Source of the DNA: Limnohabitans sp. B9-3
GTDB lineage: Bacteria > Pseudomonadota > Gammaproteobacteria > Burkholderiales > Burkholderiaceae_C
Assembly: GCF_002778325.1 (NCBI RefSeq)
Contig: NZ_NESI01000005.1
Coordinates: 1-64,000, forward strand
Direction of reading: 5' to 3'
DNA: 64,000 nucleotides
The stretch's first letter is position 1; every line of letters starts with the position of its first letter. The notes under the pieces are model-generated. The model searched no databases, had not been told where the DNA came from, and worked only from the letters and a program-made list of their open reading frames with translations. The position numbers were made by a program, and so were the translations under genes. Below are positions 55,363 through 64,000 of this stretch, piece after piece.

Positions 55363-56595
55363 TTAGCCGGGTCGCTTCATTTGGCAGCTGGTTGGCGTGC
55401 TGGCCACATACGACTCAAACGTCTTCACCGGCGCCAAGGTCATGCCGGTGTTTTCTGGGCTGTAGGGGTACTTTTTGTCCGCCTTTTGCCACACAGCCAA
55501 GTACAGAGGTTGCTGCAATTGGTGGTCGGTTTTGCGCATTTCAACTTCGCCGTTGAAGCTGTTGAACTTCAAGCCTTCAAGCGCAGCAGCCACTTTGACA
55601 GGGTCGGTCGATTTGGCTTTGGCCATGGACTGGCCCAAGGCGTTGAACACGTGCACCACAGCGTTGGTGTAGAAATCGTCTTTGAACTTCGCGTTGAATT
55701 CAGCCGCCCATTTGTCGTTTTGGCCACCCATGTTGTAGTGTGCATAACCGATCTGGAACACACGGCCTTCGCCACCTTTGCCCAAGGCTGTGGGGGTGCC
55801 CGTCACGCTGGTGTAGTAGGTGTAGAACTTGCCGTTGTAGCCGCCTTCGTTCGCAGCTTTGACCAACAAGGCCAAGTCTGAACCCCAGTTGCCCGTGATC
55901 ACCGTGTCTGCACCAGACGCTTTGATCTTGGCGATGTAAGGGGCGAAGTCGCGCACTTGGGCCAAAGGATGCAAGTCTTCACCCACGATTTGAACGTCAG
56001 GGCGCTTGCGGGCCAAGTTTTCTTTGGCGAACTTGGCAACTTGGTGGCCGTGCGAGTAGTTTTGGTTGAGCAAATAGACTTTGCTGACGTCCTTTTTGTC
56101 AGCCATGAACGTGGTCAACGCTTCCATCTTCATGGAGGTGTCGGCATCGAAACGGAAGTGCCAGTAGCTGCACTTGCTGTTGGTGAAGTCAGGATCAACG
56201 GCCGCGTAGTTCAGGAACAAGATTTCCTTGCCGGGGTTGCGTTCGTTGTGTTTGTTGACCGCCTCGATCAAAGCGCCAGCGACAGAAGAGCCGTTACCTT
56301 GCACGATGTAACGCACGCCTTGGTCCATGGCAGCTTTGAGGGCGTTCAAGCTTTCAGCGGGGCTGAGCTTGTTGTCGAACGGCACCATTTCAAACTTGAC
56401 TTTGGCGGGGTTGGTGGCGTTGAATTTTTCGGCGAAAAATTGGAACGACTTGATTTGGTTGGAGCCAACAGGCCCCATCAAGCCCGAGAGTGGATCGATC
56501 CAGCCGATTTTGACTGTCTCACCAGCTTGCGCAAAAGCTGAGACGCCAGCGGTCACCAAGACGGCGGTGGCGATGAGGTTACGTGCAAATTTCAT
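55363..56595 (-). CDS. HAAT-family periplasmic substrate-binding protein
   Basis: A 410-residue type I binding protein (LivK-like) with a signal peptide ending SAFA-Q. The ATG at 56595 has a perfect AAGGAG ribosome binding site. The two-lobe fold is seen in KIGWIDPLSGLMGPVGSNQIKSFQ and GNGSSVAGALIEAVNKHN. It heads the transporter genes and lies directly behind the acyl-CoA ligase gene, so the cargo is probably an acid to be activated by that ligase. Confidence 0.9.
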   Translation of the reverse strand: MKFARNLIATAVLVTAGVSAFAQAGETVKIGWIDPLSGLMGPVGSNQIKSFQFFAEKFNATNPAKVKFEMVPFDNKLSPAESLNALKAAMDQGVRYIVQGNGSSVAGALIEAVNKHNERNPGKEILFLNYAAVDPDFTNSKCSYWHFRFDADTSMKMEALTTFMADKKDVSKVYLLNQNYSHGHQVAKFAKENLARKRPDVQIVGEDLHPLAQVRDFAPYIAKIKASGADTVITGNWGSDLALLVKAANEGGYNGKFYTYYTSVTGTPTALGKGGEGRVFQIGYAHYNMGGQNDKWAAEFNAKFKDDFYTNAVVHVFNALGQSMAKAKSTDPVKVAAALEGLKFNSFNGEVEMRKTDHQLQQPLYLAVWQKADKKYPYSPENTGMTLAPVKTFESYVASTPTSCQMKRPG

Positions 56596-56618
56596 GGTTG
56601 TCTCCTTAGAAGTTTTGA

Positions 56619-56682
56619 TGCGAGTGAAAGCGTACAAGGTTTGTTTTCAGCACTCGCAAGGGATTGCCCTAGGGCGTATCCC
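56619..56682 (-). promoter_or_regulatory. Inverted repeats in the binding-protein leader
   Basis: TGCGAGTG (56619-56626) pairs with CACTCGCA (56651-56658). Beyond it the palindrome GCCCTAGGGC (56666-56675) is nested within GGGAT/ATCCC (56660-56682). They occupy the 111 bases between the acyl-CoA ligase stop and the binding-protein start. Confidence 0.4.
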
Positions 56683-56706
56683 GCGCGAGACTTAAAAACA
56701 GTCTTT

Positions 56707-58350
56707 TTAGAGGGTGGGCAAGACGTAGTCTTTGAGTTGCTCACGCAGTTTGGTTTTGAGCAACTTGCCGGTTGCGCCAATTGGGATGCTGTCGACAAAC
56801 ACCACGTCATCGGGAATCTGCCATTTGGCGGTTTTACCCTCGTAAAACGCGAGCAGTTCTTCGCGTGTGACTTGCCCATCGGGCTTTTTGACCACCACCA
56901 CGATCGGACGCTCGTCCCACTTGGGATGCTTCACACCAACGCAAGCAGCCATCAACACGGCGGGGTGGGCCACGGCGATGTTTTCGATGTCAATGGAGCT
57001 GATCCATTCGCCACCCGACTTGATGACGTCTTTGCTGCGGTCGGTGATTTGCATGAAGCCATCGGCGTCGATGGTGGCCACGTCGCCGGTTGGGAACCAT
57101 TCCAAACCATTGGCGTCTTTCACCAAGGGGCTGCCGCCCTCACCTTTGTAATAGTTGGCAACGACCCAAGGGCCGCGCACCAACAAGTCGCCATAGGCTT
57201 TGCCATCGTGGGGCTGGTCATTGCCGGCATCGTCGATGATCTTCATGTCAACGCCGTAAATGGCGCGGCCTTGCTTGAGCAAAATCTTCATTTGCTCGTC
57301 TTTGGGCAGGCTTTGGTGCTTGTTTTTCAAGGTGCAAAGTGTGCCCAACGGGCTCATTTCGGTCATGCCCCATGCATGCAACACGTCCACGTTGTAGTCG
57401 TCGCGGAAGGCGTTGATCATGGCCGGCGGACAAGCTGATCCGCCAATGACGGTGCGGTTCAATTTAGAGAAACGCAAGCCTTGTGGCTTCATGTGCGTCA
57501 GCAACATCTGCCAAACGGTGGGCACACCGGCAGCAAAGGTCACACCCTCGCCTTCAATCAATTCATAAATCGACTTGCCGTCCATGCCTGCGCCAGGGAA
57601 CACCAACTTGGCCCCTGTTAATGCCGCGCTGTAAGGAATGCCCCATGCGTTGACGTGGAACATGGGCACGACGGGGAGAATTGAGTCCCGAGCTGAAATG
57701 CACATCACATCAGGCATGGCGGCTGCGTAAGCGTGCAAGGTGGTCGAGCGGTGACTGTACAAGGCGGCTTTGGGGTTGCCCGTGGTACCGCTGGTGTAGC
57801 ACATGCTGGAGGCCGAGTTTTCGTCAAACACAGGCCAGGTGTAGGAGGTCGATTGCTGGCCCATCCAAGCTTCGTAACTCACCAAGCCGGGAATGCCGGT
57901 GTCGGCGGGCAATTTGTCGGCATCACACAGGGCGATCCACTGTTTGACGGTGGTGCATTTGCTGTGGACAGCTTGAATGATGGGTAAGAACGTCATGTCG
58001 AAACACAACACTTGGTCTTCGGCATGGTTGGCGATCCAAGCCACTTGGTCGGGGTGCAAACGCGGGTTGATGGTGTGCAACACACGGCCCGTACCACTCA
58101 CACCAAAGTACAACTCCAAATGGCGATAGCCGTTCCAAGCCAAGGTGGCAATGCGGTCGCTGAAGGCCAAGTTCATGCCGTCCAATGCGTTGGCGACTTG
58201 GCGTGAACGACGCGCCACGTCAGACCAGGTGTAGCGATGGATGTCGCCTTCGATGCGGCGCGACACGATTTCGCCATCGCCGTGGTGGCGATCGGCGTAC
58301 TCGATCATGTTTGAAATCAACAACGGTTGGTCTTGCATCAAACCCAGCAT
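56707..58350 (-). CDS. Acyl-CoA ligase (long- or medium-chain fatty-acid type)
   Basis: A 547-residue AMP-forming ligase. The P-loop-like [17 protein letters not shown] lies near residue 185, the adenine motif [15 protein letters not shown] ([13 protein letters not shown]) follows, and the hinge is [29 protein letters not shown] near residue 430. The catalytic Lys is in [15 protein letters not shown]. The start at 58350 gives [11 protein letters not shown]. It activates a carboxylic acid as a CoA ester and leads the cluster. Confidence 0.92.
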   Translation of the reverse strand: MLGLMQDQPLLISNMIEYADRHHGDGEIVSRRIEGDIHRYTWSDVARRSRQVANALDGMNLAFSDRIATLAWNGYRHLELYFGVSGTGRVLHTINPRLHPDQVAWIANHAEDQVLCFDMTFLPIIQAVHSKCTTVKQWIALCDADKLPADTGIPGLVSYEAWMGQQSTSYTWPVFDENSASSMCYTSGTTGNPKAALYSHRSTTLHAYAAAMPDVMCISARDSILPVVPMFHVNAWGIPYSAALTGAKLVFPGAGMDGKSIYELIEGEGVTFAAGVPTVWQMLLTHMKPQGLRFSKLNRTVIGGSACPPAMINAFRDDYNVDVLHAWGMTEMSPLGTLCTLKNKHQSLPKDEQMKILLKQGRAIYGVDMKIIDDAGNDQPHDGKAYGDLLVRGPWVVANYYKGEGGSPLVKDANGLEWFPTGDVATIDADGFMQITDRSKDVIKSGGEWISSIDIENIAVAHPAVLMAACVGVKHPKWDERPIVVVVKKPDGQVTREELLAFYEGKTAKWQIPDDVVFVDSIPIGATGKLLKTKLREQLKDYVLPTL

Positions 58351-58381
58351 GGGGAAAACTCCAGTCAAACAATAATTTTTC

Positions 58382-58393
58382 GCACGATCGTGC
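58382..58393. promoter_or_regulatory. Perfect palindrome GCACGATCGTGC between acyl-CoA ligase and selO
   Basis: A 12-bp perfect palindrome 32 bases upstream of the ligase ATG, in the gap shared with divergent selO. It shares its core with the repeat before the FadB-like gene, suggesting one TetR-type regulator for both. Confidence 0.55.
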
Positions 58394-58483
58394 TTTTTGC
58401 TGCTGCATTGTGCCCAGAGTTTTTGTCGTTTTCGGGATGGCCTATGAAAAACAAGCCTATGGAATACCCTAGACAATCTGCGC

Positions 58484-60046
58484 ATGATCTCTGCCGAAAC
58501 TACCTCTGTCATGGCGCCGCTGAACCTCCCATGGCGACCCGTCAACGACGCTGTGTTGCCCCAGCTCGGGCCCTTGTTTGCCACGCCCACCGCGCCAACG
58601 GCTCTGCCCGCTCCGCATTGGGTTGCACGTAACGAACCGTTACGCATGGACTTAGGTTTGACTTGCAGTTTTTGGACACATCCCGATGCCTTAGAGGCAC
58701 TGGCCGGCAACTTGGTTTTACCGGGCAGCACGCCCTATGCGAGTGTGTACAGCGGACATCAGTTTGGGCAATGGGCCGGCCAATTGGGTGACGGTCGCGC
58801 CTTAAATTTAGGCGATCTCGACACCCCGCTAGGACCCCAAACGCTCCAACTCAAAGGTGCTGGCCCCACGCCTTATTCGCGTCGCGGGGATGGTCGCGCG
58901 GTGCTGCGCTCGAGCATTCGCGAATACTTGGCCAGCGAAGCGATGCATGGATTGGGCGTTGCTACCACCCGTGCTTTGTGCGTGACGGGCTCCCCCGGTT
59001 TTGTGCGCCGCGAAGAGGTGGAAACGGCAGCCGTGGTGACCCGCGTGGCGCCTAGCTTTGTCCGCTTCGGCCACTTTGAGCACTTCGCCTCCAACGGCCA
59101 AAGCGACGAACTGAAAGCCCTGGCTGACCTCGTGGTGGCGAAGTACATGCCCCACTTGGACGACGTGCAAGGGCCTGCGCGTTACACCAGTTTGTTGCAA
59201 ACCATCACCCACAGCACCGCTGCCTTGATGGCGCAATGGCAAGCCGTCGGCTTTTGTCACGGCGTGATGAACACCGACAACATGAGCGTGCTGGGGCTCA
59301 CCCTGGACTACGGCCCCTTCCAGTTTTTAGATGCCTTCGACCCCAGCCACATTTGCAACCACTCGGACCACCAAGGCCGCTATGCGTATGCGCGTCAACC
59401 GCAGGTCGCGTATTGGAATTTATTTTGTTTGGGCCAAGCGTTGATGCCGCTGATTGACGAACAAGCGCCGGCTTTGGCCGCTTTGGAAAGTTACAAAGAG
59501 GCTTTTCCCGATGCGTTAGACGCACGCATGCGCGCCAAACTGGGTTTACAAACTGCCGCCGAGGGGGACCGCGCTTTGGTGGAGTCCTTGCTCAAGGTCA
59601 TGCACCAAGACCGTGTGGACTACACCGTGTTTTGGCGTCGCCTGAGCCAGGCCGTCGGTGAGTCGGCCACGATGGCACATGCTTTTGAGCCGGTGCGCGA
59701 TTTGTTTTTACATCGCGAAGTGTTCGATGCGTGGCTGTTGCAATACCAATCCCGCCTTGAAGCCGACCGGTTGACTGCCGACACAGCCCAAGGCCTGAGC
59801 CAAGAACTCGCACACCATTCACGCAGCGCCCGAAGTCTGTCGATGCTGAAGGTGAACCCCAAGTTCATCTTGCGCAACCATTTGGGTGAATTGGCCATAC
59901 GCCAAGCCAAAACAGGCGACTTCTCGATGGTGCAAGACTTGTGCGATGTGCTGCAGCATCCGTTTGATGAACATCCGGCCTTCGAGACTTGGGCCGGTCT
60001 TGCGCCAGAATGGGCGTCGTCTATTGAAATCAGTTGCTCCTCATGA
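58484..60046 (+). CDS. selO: SelO/YdiU protein adenylyltransferase
   Basis: A 520-residue SelO pseudokinase that transfers AMP to protein hydroxyls, linked to redox stress. Motifs are [22 protein letters not shown] near residue 85, [35 protein letters not shown] and DYGPFQFLD. The C-terminus lacks selenocysteine, as in most bacterial forms. It heads a five-gene operon with msrB, yciB, bolA and ppiC, and its stop overlaps msrB in ATGA. Confidence 0.93.
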   Translation: MISAETTSVMAPLNLPWRPVNDAVLPQLGPLFATPTAPTALPAPHWVARNEPLRMDLGLTCSFWTHPDALEALAGNLVLPGSTPYASVYSGHQFGQWAGQLGDGRALNLGDLDTPLGPQTLQLKGAGPTPYSRRGDGRAVLRSSIREYLASEAMHGLGVATTRALCVTGSPGFVRREEVETAAVVTRVAPSFVRFGHFEHFASNGQSDELKALADLVVAKYMPHLDDVQGPARYTSLLQTITHSTAALMAQWQAVGFCHGVMNTDNMSVLGLTLDYGPFQFLDAFDPSHICNHSDHQGRYAYARQPQVAYWNLFCLGQALMPLIDEQAPALAALESYKEAFPDALDARMRAKLGLQTAAEGDRALVESLLKVMHQDRVDYTVFWRRLSQAVGESATMAHAFEPVRDLFLHREVFDAWLLQYQSRLEADRLTADTAQGLSQELAHHSRSARSLSMLKVNPKFILRNHLGELAIRQAKTGDFSMVQDLCDVLQHPFDEHPAFETWAGLAPEWASSIEISCSS

Positions 60047-60450
60047 CTACACACAAAACCGAACAAGAATGGCGCGCCATACTGGCCGTTAAAAACGCCG
60101 AACCCGTGGCCTATGAAGTCACCCGGAAAGCCGCTACGGAGCGCCCCTTCACCGGCAAATACGAAGACCATTGGGCTGCAGGCACCTACCACTGCATTTG
60201 CTGCGGCAACAAACTATTTGAAGCGAATACCAAATTCGACGCCGGATGCGGTTGGCCCAGCTTTCACACCGCGGCAGCGCCGGACGCCATCACAGAGCAC
60301 CGAGATACCAGCCACGGCATGACCCGTGTTGAGACCGTCTGTTCGCAATGCGAGGCGCACCTCGGCCATGTGTTCAACGATGGCCCTGCCCCTACAGGCC
60401 TGCGCTATTGCATGAACTCAGCCTCGTTAGACTTCGTGCCCAACGACTGA
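60043..60450 (+). CDS. msrB: Peptide-methionine (R)-S-oxide reductase
   Basis: A 135-residue MsrB. Zinc pairs are C-I-C-C-G-N and C-S-Q-C-E. The catalytic Cys lies in [15 protein letters not shown] and G-H-V-F-N-D-G-P define the substrate pocket. It repairs R-methionine sulfoxide. The ATG at 60043 overlaps the selO stop; a TTG at 60034 is less likely. Confidence 0.94.
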   Translation: MTTHKTEQEWRAILAVKNAEPVAYEVTRKAATERPFTGKYEDHWAAGTYHCICCGNKLFEANTKFDAGCGWPSFHTAAAPDAITEHRDTSHGMTRVETVCSQCEAHLGHVFNDGPAPTGLRYCMNSASLDFVPND

Positions 60451-60459
60451 ACTATTTCT

Positions 60460-61005
60460 ATGAAATTACTGCTCGACTTCTTTCCGATCATTTTGTTTTT
60501 TGCCACCTTCAAGGCCTTTGGCATCATGGCGGCCACCGCCGTGGCCATCGTCGCCACACTGGGCCAAATTGGCTGGCTGTGGCGCAAAAATGGTTTTGTA
60601 GAGCCCATGCAATGGGTCAGCCTGGTTGTCATCGTGGTGTTCGGCGGCGCCACGTTACTCACGCAAGACGAAACCTTCATCAAGTGGAAACCCACCGTGT
60701 TGTATTGGTTGATGGGCAGCGCGTTGTGGGTAGGTCACTACTTGTTCAAGCGCAATTTCTTGCGCCAACTGATGGGGGCGCAACTTGAATTGCCCGAACA
60801 CGCGTGGCAGGTGCTGCTGCACAGCTGGGCGTGCTTCTTTGCGGTGATGGGTTGCATCAACATTTGGGTGGCCAATCACTTTGATACCGACACTTGGGTC
60901 AGTTTCAAGCTGTTTGGCGGCTTGGCCCTGATGCTGGTGTTTGTCGTCGCGCAGGGCCTTTACATGAGCCGCTTCATTCAAGAAAAGCCGGAAGACAAAC
61001 CATGA
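60460..61005 (+). CDS. yciB: Septation protein A / inner-membrane YciB
   Basis: A 181-residue membrane protein with five hydrophobic segments. The motifs are F-F-P-I-I-L-F-F near residue 8, W-K-P-T-V-L-Y-W and W-A-x-F-F-A-V-M-G-C-I-N-I-W-V-A near residue 125. YciB affects cell-envelope integrity and division. It overlaps bolA by 4 bases (61002-61005). Confidence 0.92.
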   Translation: MKLLLDFFPIILFFATFKAFGIMAATAVAIVATLGQIGWLWRKNGFVEPMQWVSLVVIVVFGGATLLTQDETFIKWKPTVLYWLMGSALWVGHYLFKRNFLRQLMGAQLELPEHAWQVLLHSWACFFAVMGCINIWVANHFDTDTWVSFKLFGGLALMLVFVVAQGLYMSRFIQEKPEDKP

Positions 61006-61277
61006 ACATCACCCCTGGCGCACTGACCGAACGTTTACAAGAACGATTGGCGCCCATTTCGCTTGAAGTTTTAGACGAGAGTGCCGATCACGCCGGCCAC
61101 GCAGGTTCCGATGGCACGGGTCAAGGCACACACTTTCGTGTGCGTATCCAAAGCGACGTTTTCACAGGGAAATCGCGGGTTTCGCGCCACCGCCTTGTGT
61201 ATGATGCATTGCAAGAATTCATAGACCAAGGCTTACATGCCTTGGCCATCGAAGTCATAGAAACCAAACCGGATTGA
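61002..61277 (+). CDS. bolA: BolA family protein
   Basis: A 91-residue BolA-fold protein. The signature region is FRVRIQSDVFTGKSRVSRHRLVYDAL near residue 45, with a conserved His; it would pair with monothiol glutaredoxins in Fe-S trafficking. It lacks the Cys seen in some BolA1 forms. It lies between yciB and ppiC. Confidence 0.88.
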   Translation: MNITPGALTERLQERLAPISLEVLDESADHAGHAGSDGTGQGTHFRVRIQSDVFTGKSRVSRHRLVYDALQEFIDQGLHALAIEVIETKPD

Positions 61278-61287
61278 GACCCCTGAC

Positions 61288-62073
61288 ATGAAAAAACAAA
61301 TGATTTGGACCGCTGTTGCCGCGACTGCGTTGACCGCATTGAGCTTGAGCGCTTCGGCGCAAAACATCGCCATCGTGAACGGCAAAGCGGTGCCCAAAAC
61401 ACGTGTTGAAGCCTTGATGCAGCAAGTGGCGCGCTCTGGCCGCCCCATCACACCAGAAGTCGAAGCACAGGTCAAAGAAGAAGTCATCGCTCGCGAAATC
61501 TTCATGCAAGAAGCGCAAAAACGTGGCTTAGACGCCACCGATGATTTCAAGAGCCAAATCGAGTTGGCCCGCCAAACCATTTTGATCCGTGAGTTGTTTG
61601 CTGAGTACCAAAAAACTGCCGCAGTGACCGACGCGGACGTGCAAGCTGAATACGACAAATTTGTCGCAGCCAACGGCGGCAAAGAGTACCGTGCACGTCA
61701 TATCTTGGTGGAAACCGAGGACCAAGCCAAGGCCATTTACGCCAGCTTGAAAAAAGGCGCCAAATTTGAAGACCAAGCTAAGAAATTGTCCAAAGACCCA
61801 GGCTCTGGTGCCAACGGTGGCGATTTGGATTGGGCGGCTGCCGGTAACTTCGTCAAAGAGTTTTCAGACGCGATGGTGGCCTTGAAAAAAGGTGAAACCA
61901 CGCCTGCTGCGGTGAAGAGCCAATTTGGTTTCCATATCATCCGTTTGGACGACGTGCGTGACGCACAGTTGCCCAAGTTGGAAGACGTGAAACCTCAAAT
62001 CACGCAACAAATGACACAGCAGCGCATGGCGGCCTTCCAGCAACAATTGCGCGACAAAGCCAAGGTGGAATAA
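61288..62073 (+). CDS. Periplasmic peptidyl-prolyl isomerase, parvulin type (PpiC/PrsA-like)
   Basis: A 261-residue exported protein. The signal peptide ends SASAQ (about residue 24). A SurA-N-like helical region (residues 35-125) is followed by a parvulin domain with YRARHILVETEDQAKAIYASLKKGAKFEDQAKKLSKDPGSGANGGDL near residue 135 and FGFHIIRLDD. It helps fold outer-membrane or secreted proteins. A clear terminator follows. Confidence 0.9.
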   Translation: MKKQMIWTAVAATALTALSLSASAQNIAIVNGKAVPKTRVEALMQQVARSGRPITPEVEAQVKEEVIAREIFMQEAQKRGLDATDDFKSQIELARQTILIRELFAEYQKTAAVTDADVQAEYDKFVAANGGKEYRARHILVETEDQAKAIYASLKKGAKFEDQAKKLSKDPGSGANGGDLDWAAAGNFVKEFSDAMVALKKGETTPAAVKSQFGFHIIRLDDVRDAQLPKLEDVKPQITQQMTQQRMAAFQQQLRDKAKVE

Positions 62074-62094
62074 ACCTCTTGGTTTCACGCAACC

Positions 62095-62119
62095 AGCGGC
62101 CTTCGGGCCGCTTTTTTTT
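62095..62119 (+). terminator. Intrinsic terminator after ppiC
   Basis: AGCGGCC, TTCG loop, GGCCGCT (62095-62112) followed by eight T residues. It ends the selO-msrB-yciB-bolA-ppiC operon. Confidence 0.92.
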
Positions 62120-62143
62120 AGAGATGTTTGAAAGCGCTGCGCC

Positions 62144-64000
62144 ATGTCTTTGTTGAACCACCAAATTGAGCTGCTAGCCCCTGCGCGGGACGCCGACATC
62201 GGCATTGCGGCCATTCACCACGGCGCAGACGCGGTGTACATCGGCGCTCCGGCATTTGGAGCAAGGGCCAGCGCCTCTAACACGCTGCAAGACATTGAGC
62301 GCTTGTGCAAGGAAGCGCACCGCTTCAACAGCAAAATCTTTATCACCCTCAACACCATTTTGCGCGACGACGAGCTCGAGGCCGCCCAAAAAATGGCGTG
62401 GGATGTCTACCACGCGGGTGCCGACGTGCTCATCGTGCAAGACATGGGCTTGTTGGAGCTGGACTTGCCGCCGATTCAGCTGCACGCCAGTACGCAAACC
62501 GACATTCGCACCCCTGAAAAAGCCCGCTTCATGCAAGACGTGGGCTTCTCGCAAATTGTGTTGGCGCGCGAGCTGACGCTTCCCCAAATCAAAGCCATCA
62601 GCGATGTGCTCGATGCCGAGCGCTGCAACTTGGAGTTCTTTGTGCATGGCGCTTTGTGCGTGGCCTACAGCGGCCAGTGCTTCATCAGCCACGCCCACAC
62701 GGGCCGCAGCGCCAACCGTGGCGACTGCAGCCAAGCCTGCCGACTGCCCTACCACGTCACCGATGCCCAAGGTCGCTTCATCGCGCACGACAAACATGTA
62801 CTGTCGATGAAAGACAACAACCAAAGCGAGAACCTTGCTGCCTTGGTCGATGCCGGCGTGCGCAGCTTCAAAATCGAAGGTCGCTACAAAGACATGGCCT
62901 ATGTGAAGAACATCACCGGCCACTACCGCGTGTTGATGGACGAGCTGATCGAAGCTCGTCAATACTCGGCCGACCCGGAGCGTCCACCCCTCAGCCGCGC
63001 ATCGAGCGGCAACACCACGCTGTACTTCACGCCCAACCCAGAACAAAACTTCAACCGCGAATTCACCGATTACTTTGTGCAGGGCCGCAAAGAGGACATC
63101 GGCGCGTTTGACTCGCCCAAAAACCCGGGCATCGTGCTGGGCGAAGTGACGGGCACAGGCCCAAACTGGCTTGAAGTACAGCCCTACGACAAAACCGCTG
63201 TGCTGCACAACGGCGACGGCTTGTGCTACTACGACCTGCAAAAAGAACTGGTGGGCGTGGCCATCAACCGCGCAGAAACGACTGCCAAAAAAGGTGTGTG
63301 GCGCTTGTTCCCTAAAGACCCCATCGAAGGTTTTCGTGATTTACGGGCCGGCATGGTCATCAACCGCAACCGCGACATGGACTGGGTGCGTGGCTTAGAG
63401 AAAACATCCAGCGAACGACGTATCGGTGTCTGGGTTGAGTTTTCAGAAACACCCCAAGGCTTTGTGTTGAGTCTGACCGATGAAGACGGCCACACGTCCA
63501 ACGCCACCCTCGCCTGCCAAAAAGAACTCGCCAAAGACGCGGTGCGCAACGACGCCAGCCTGCGCGAGCACTTGAGCAAATTTGGCGCGACATCTTTTGA
63601 AGTGCTCAACCTGCAAGTCAATGCCAGCCAGCCTTGGTTTGTGCCCGCTTCGTCGCTCAACGCCTTGCGCCGAGATGCGGTGGAAAAGTTGGAACTTGCC
63701 CGCCTCAAAGCGTATGCACGCCCCCAGCGCGCCGCAGCCGTTGAGCCGCCGGTGAGTTACCCAGAAGACTCACTCACCTACTTGGCCAACGTGTTCAACC
63801 AAAAAGCGCATGACTTTTACGCCAAACATGGCGTGAAAGTGATTGAAGCCGCGTACGAAAGTCACGAAGAATTGGGCGAGGCCAGCCTAATGATCACCAA
63901 ACACTGCGTGCGCTTCAGCTTGAGCCTGTGCCCCAAACAAGCCAAAGGCGTGACGGGCGTGCAAGGTACGGTCAAGGCCGAGCCGCTCATGCTCATCAAT
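62144..64000 (+). CDS. rlhA: U32 peptidase-family 23S rRNA C2501 hydroxylation protein RlhA (cut by window end)
   Basis: 619 residues are visible, running off the window. The length exceeds the roughly 450-residue TrhP group and fits RlhA/YdcP (about 650). The start ATG at 62144 gives MSLLNHQIELLAPARDADIG. The signature is FVHGALCVAYSGQCFISHAHTGRSANRGDCSQACRLPY near residue 165, with four Cys for an Fe-S cluster. A DUF3656-type middle region follows. RlhA makes 5-hydroxycytidine in the peptidyl-transferase centre. Confidence 0.9.
   Translation, partial: MSLLNHQIELLAPARDADIGIAAIHHGADAVYIGAPAFGARASASNTLQDIERLCKEAHRFNSKIFITLNTILRDDELEAAQKMAWDVYHAGADVLIVQDMGLLELDLPPIQLHASTQTDIRTPEKARFMQDVGFSQIVLARELTLPQIKAISDVLDAERCNLEFFVHGALCVAYSGQCFISHAHTGRSANRGDCSQACRLPYHVTDAQGRFIAHDKHVLSMKDNNQSENLAALVDAGVRSFKIEGRYKDMAYVKNITGHYRVLMDELIEARQYSADPERPPLSRASSGNTTLYFTPNPEQNFNREFTDYFVQGRKEDIGAFDSPKNPGIVLGEVTGTGPNWLEVQPYDKTAVLHNGDGLCYYDLQKELVGVAINRAETTAKKGVWRLFPKDPIEGFRDLRAGMVINRNRDMDWVRGLEKTSSERRIGVWVEFSETPQGFVLSLTDEDGHTSNATLACQKELAKDAVRNDASLREHLSKFGATSFEVLNLQVNASQPWFVPASSLNALRRDAVEKLELARLKAYARPQRAAAVEPPVSYPEDSLTYLANVFNQKAHDFYAKHGVKVIEAAYESHEELGEASLMITKHCVRFSLSLCPKQAKGVTGVQGTVKAEPLMLIN

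Noticed and set aside
58351-58731. 127-codon extension of the acyl-CoA ligase
   Set aside because: It runs over the divergent promoter region and the selO start; the family N-terminus fits the ATG at 58350.
62174-63241. 355-codon open frame antisense to rlhA
   Set aside because: The plus-strand frame carries the U32 peptidase signature with its Cys set; the antisense frame has none.

Overview
The window reads as a chromosomal segment of a betaproteobacterium, most likely Comamonadaceae (Limnohabitans/Rhodoferax-like). Supporting this are the conserved blocks ygfZ / mltG-tmk-holB-tatD and selO-msrB-yciB-bolA-ppiC, an extra 85-residue IF-1 gene outside a ribosomal operon, a glpSTPQUV-type glycerol ABC transporter and a large acyl-CoA/HAAT catabolic cluster. 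Most of the window is moderately GC-rich and tightly packed, with many 4-base ATGA overlaps. No gap between genes exceeds about 200 bases. I found no tRNA, rRNA or CRISPR array. These assignments come from reading motifs and gene order only; no database search was run.

Layout. 1-3.9 kb: an AT-richer accessory strip with the right end of an IS256-family element, an ORF apparently truncated by it, an Asp-nucleophile alpha/beta hydrolase, and an exported serine hydrolase plus exported amidohydrolase pair. 3.9-8.2 kb: an RND efflux pump and its periplasmic adaptor. 8.2-12.3 kb: infA, a PaiB-like protein, TadA fused to a degenerate alpha/beta-hydrolase-like domain, LD-carboxypeptidase, and a PF10118 diiron-like protein. 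12.3-16.3 kb: an aldehyde dehydrogenase and a penicillin-acylase-family Ntn hydrolase downstream of two perfect palindromes. 16.4-23.2 kb: ankyrin protein, tatD, holB, tmk and mltG, interrupted before ygfZ by a terC plus 147-residue-protein cassette. That cassette is preceded by a yybP-ykoY (Mn2+) riboswitch and a strong intrinsic terminator.

23.2-34.3 kb: a thioesterase-GNAT fusion, then the glycerol regulon: glpD and the ABC transporter glpSTPQUV on the minus strand, with divergent glpR and glpK. The glpS/glpR gap carries TTCG half-sites repeated about once per helical turn. 34.3-41.9 kb: HSL-type esterase, iron alcohol dehydrogenase, trhO, TfoX-N protein, patatin, tex, and a small lipoprotein with an HExxH motif. 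41.9-58.4 kb: a long minus-strand run (acyl-CoA ligase, HAAT transporter, FadB-like protein, thiolase, acyl-CoA dehydrogenase, two SDRs, hot-dog thioesterase, MDR reductase, GST) that looks like uptake and beta-oxidation of a carboxylic acid. Two similar TetR-type palindromes sit in it. 58.4-64 kb: selO, msrB, yciB, bolA, ppiC, a clear terminator, and rlhA running off the end.

The strongest leads for something undescribed are the unknown protein in the Mn-riboswitch operon, the TadA fusion followed by a perfect hairpin ending on the ldcA start codon, and the small HExxH lipoprotein.
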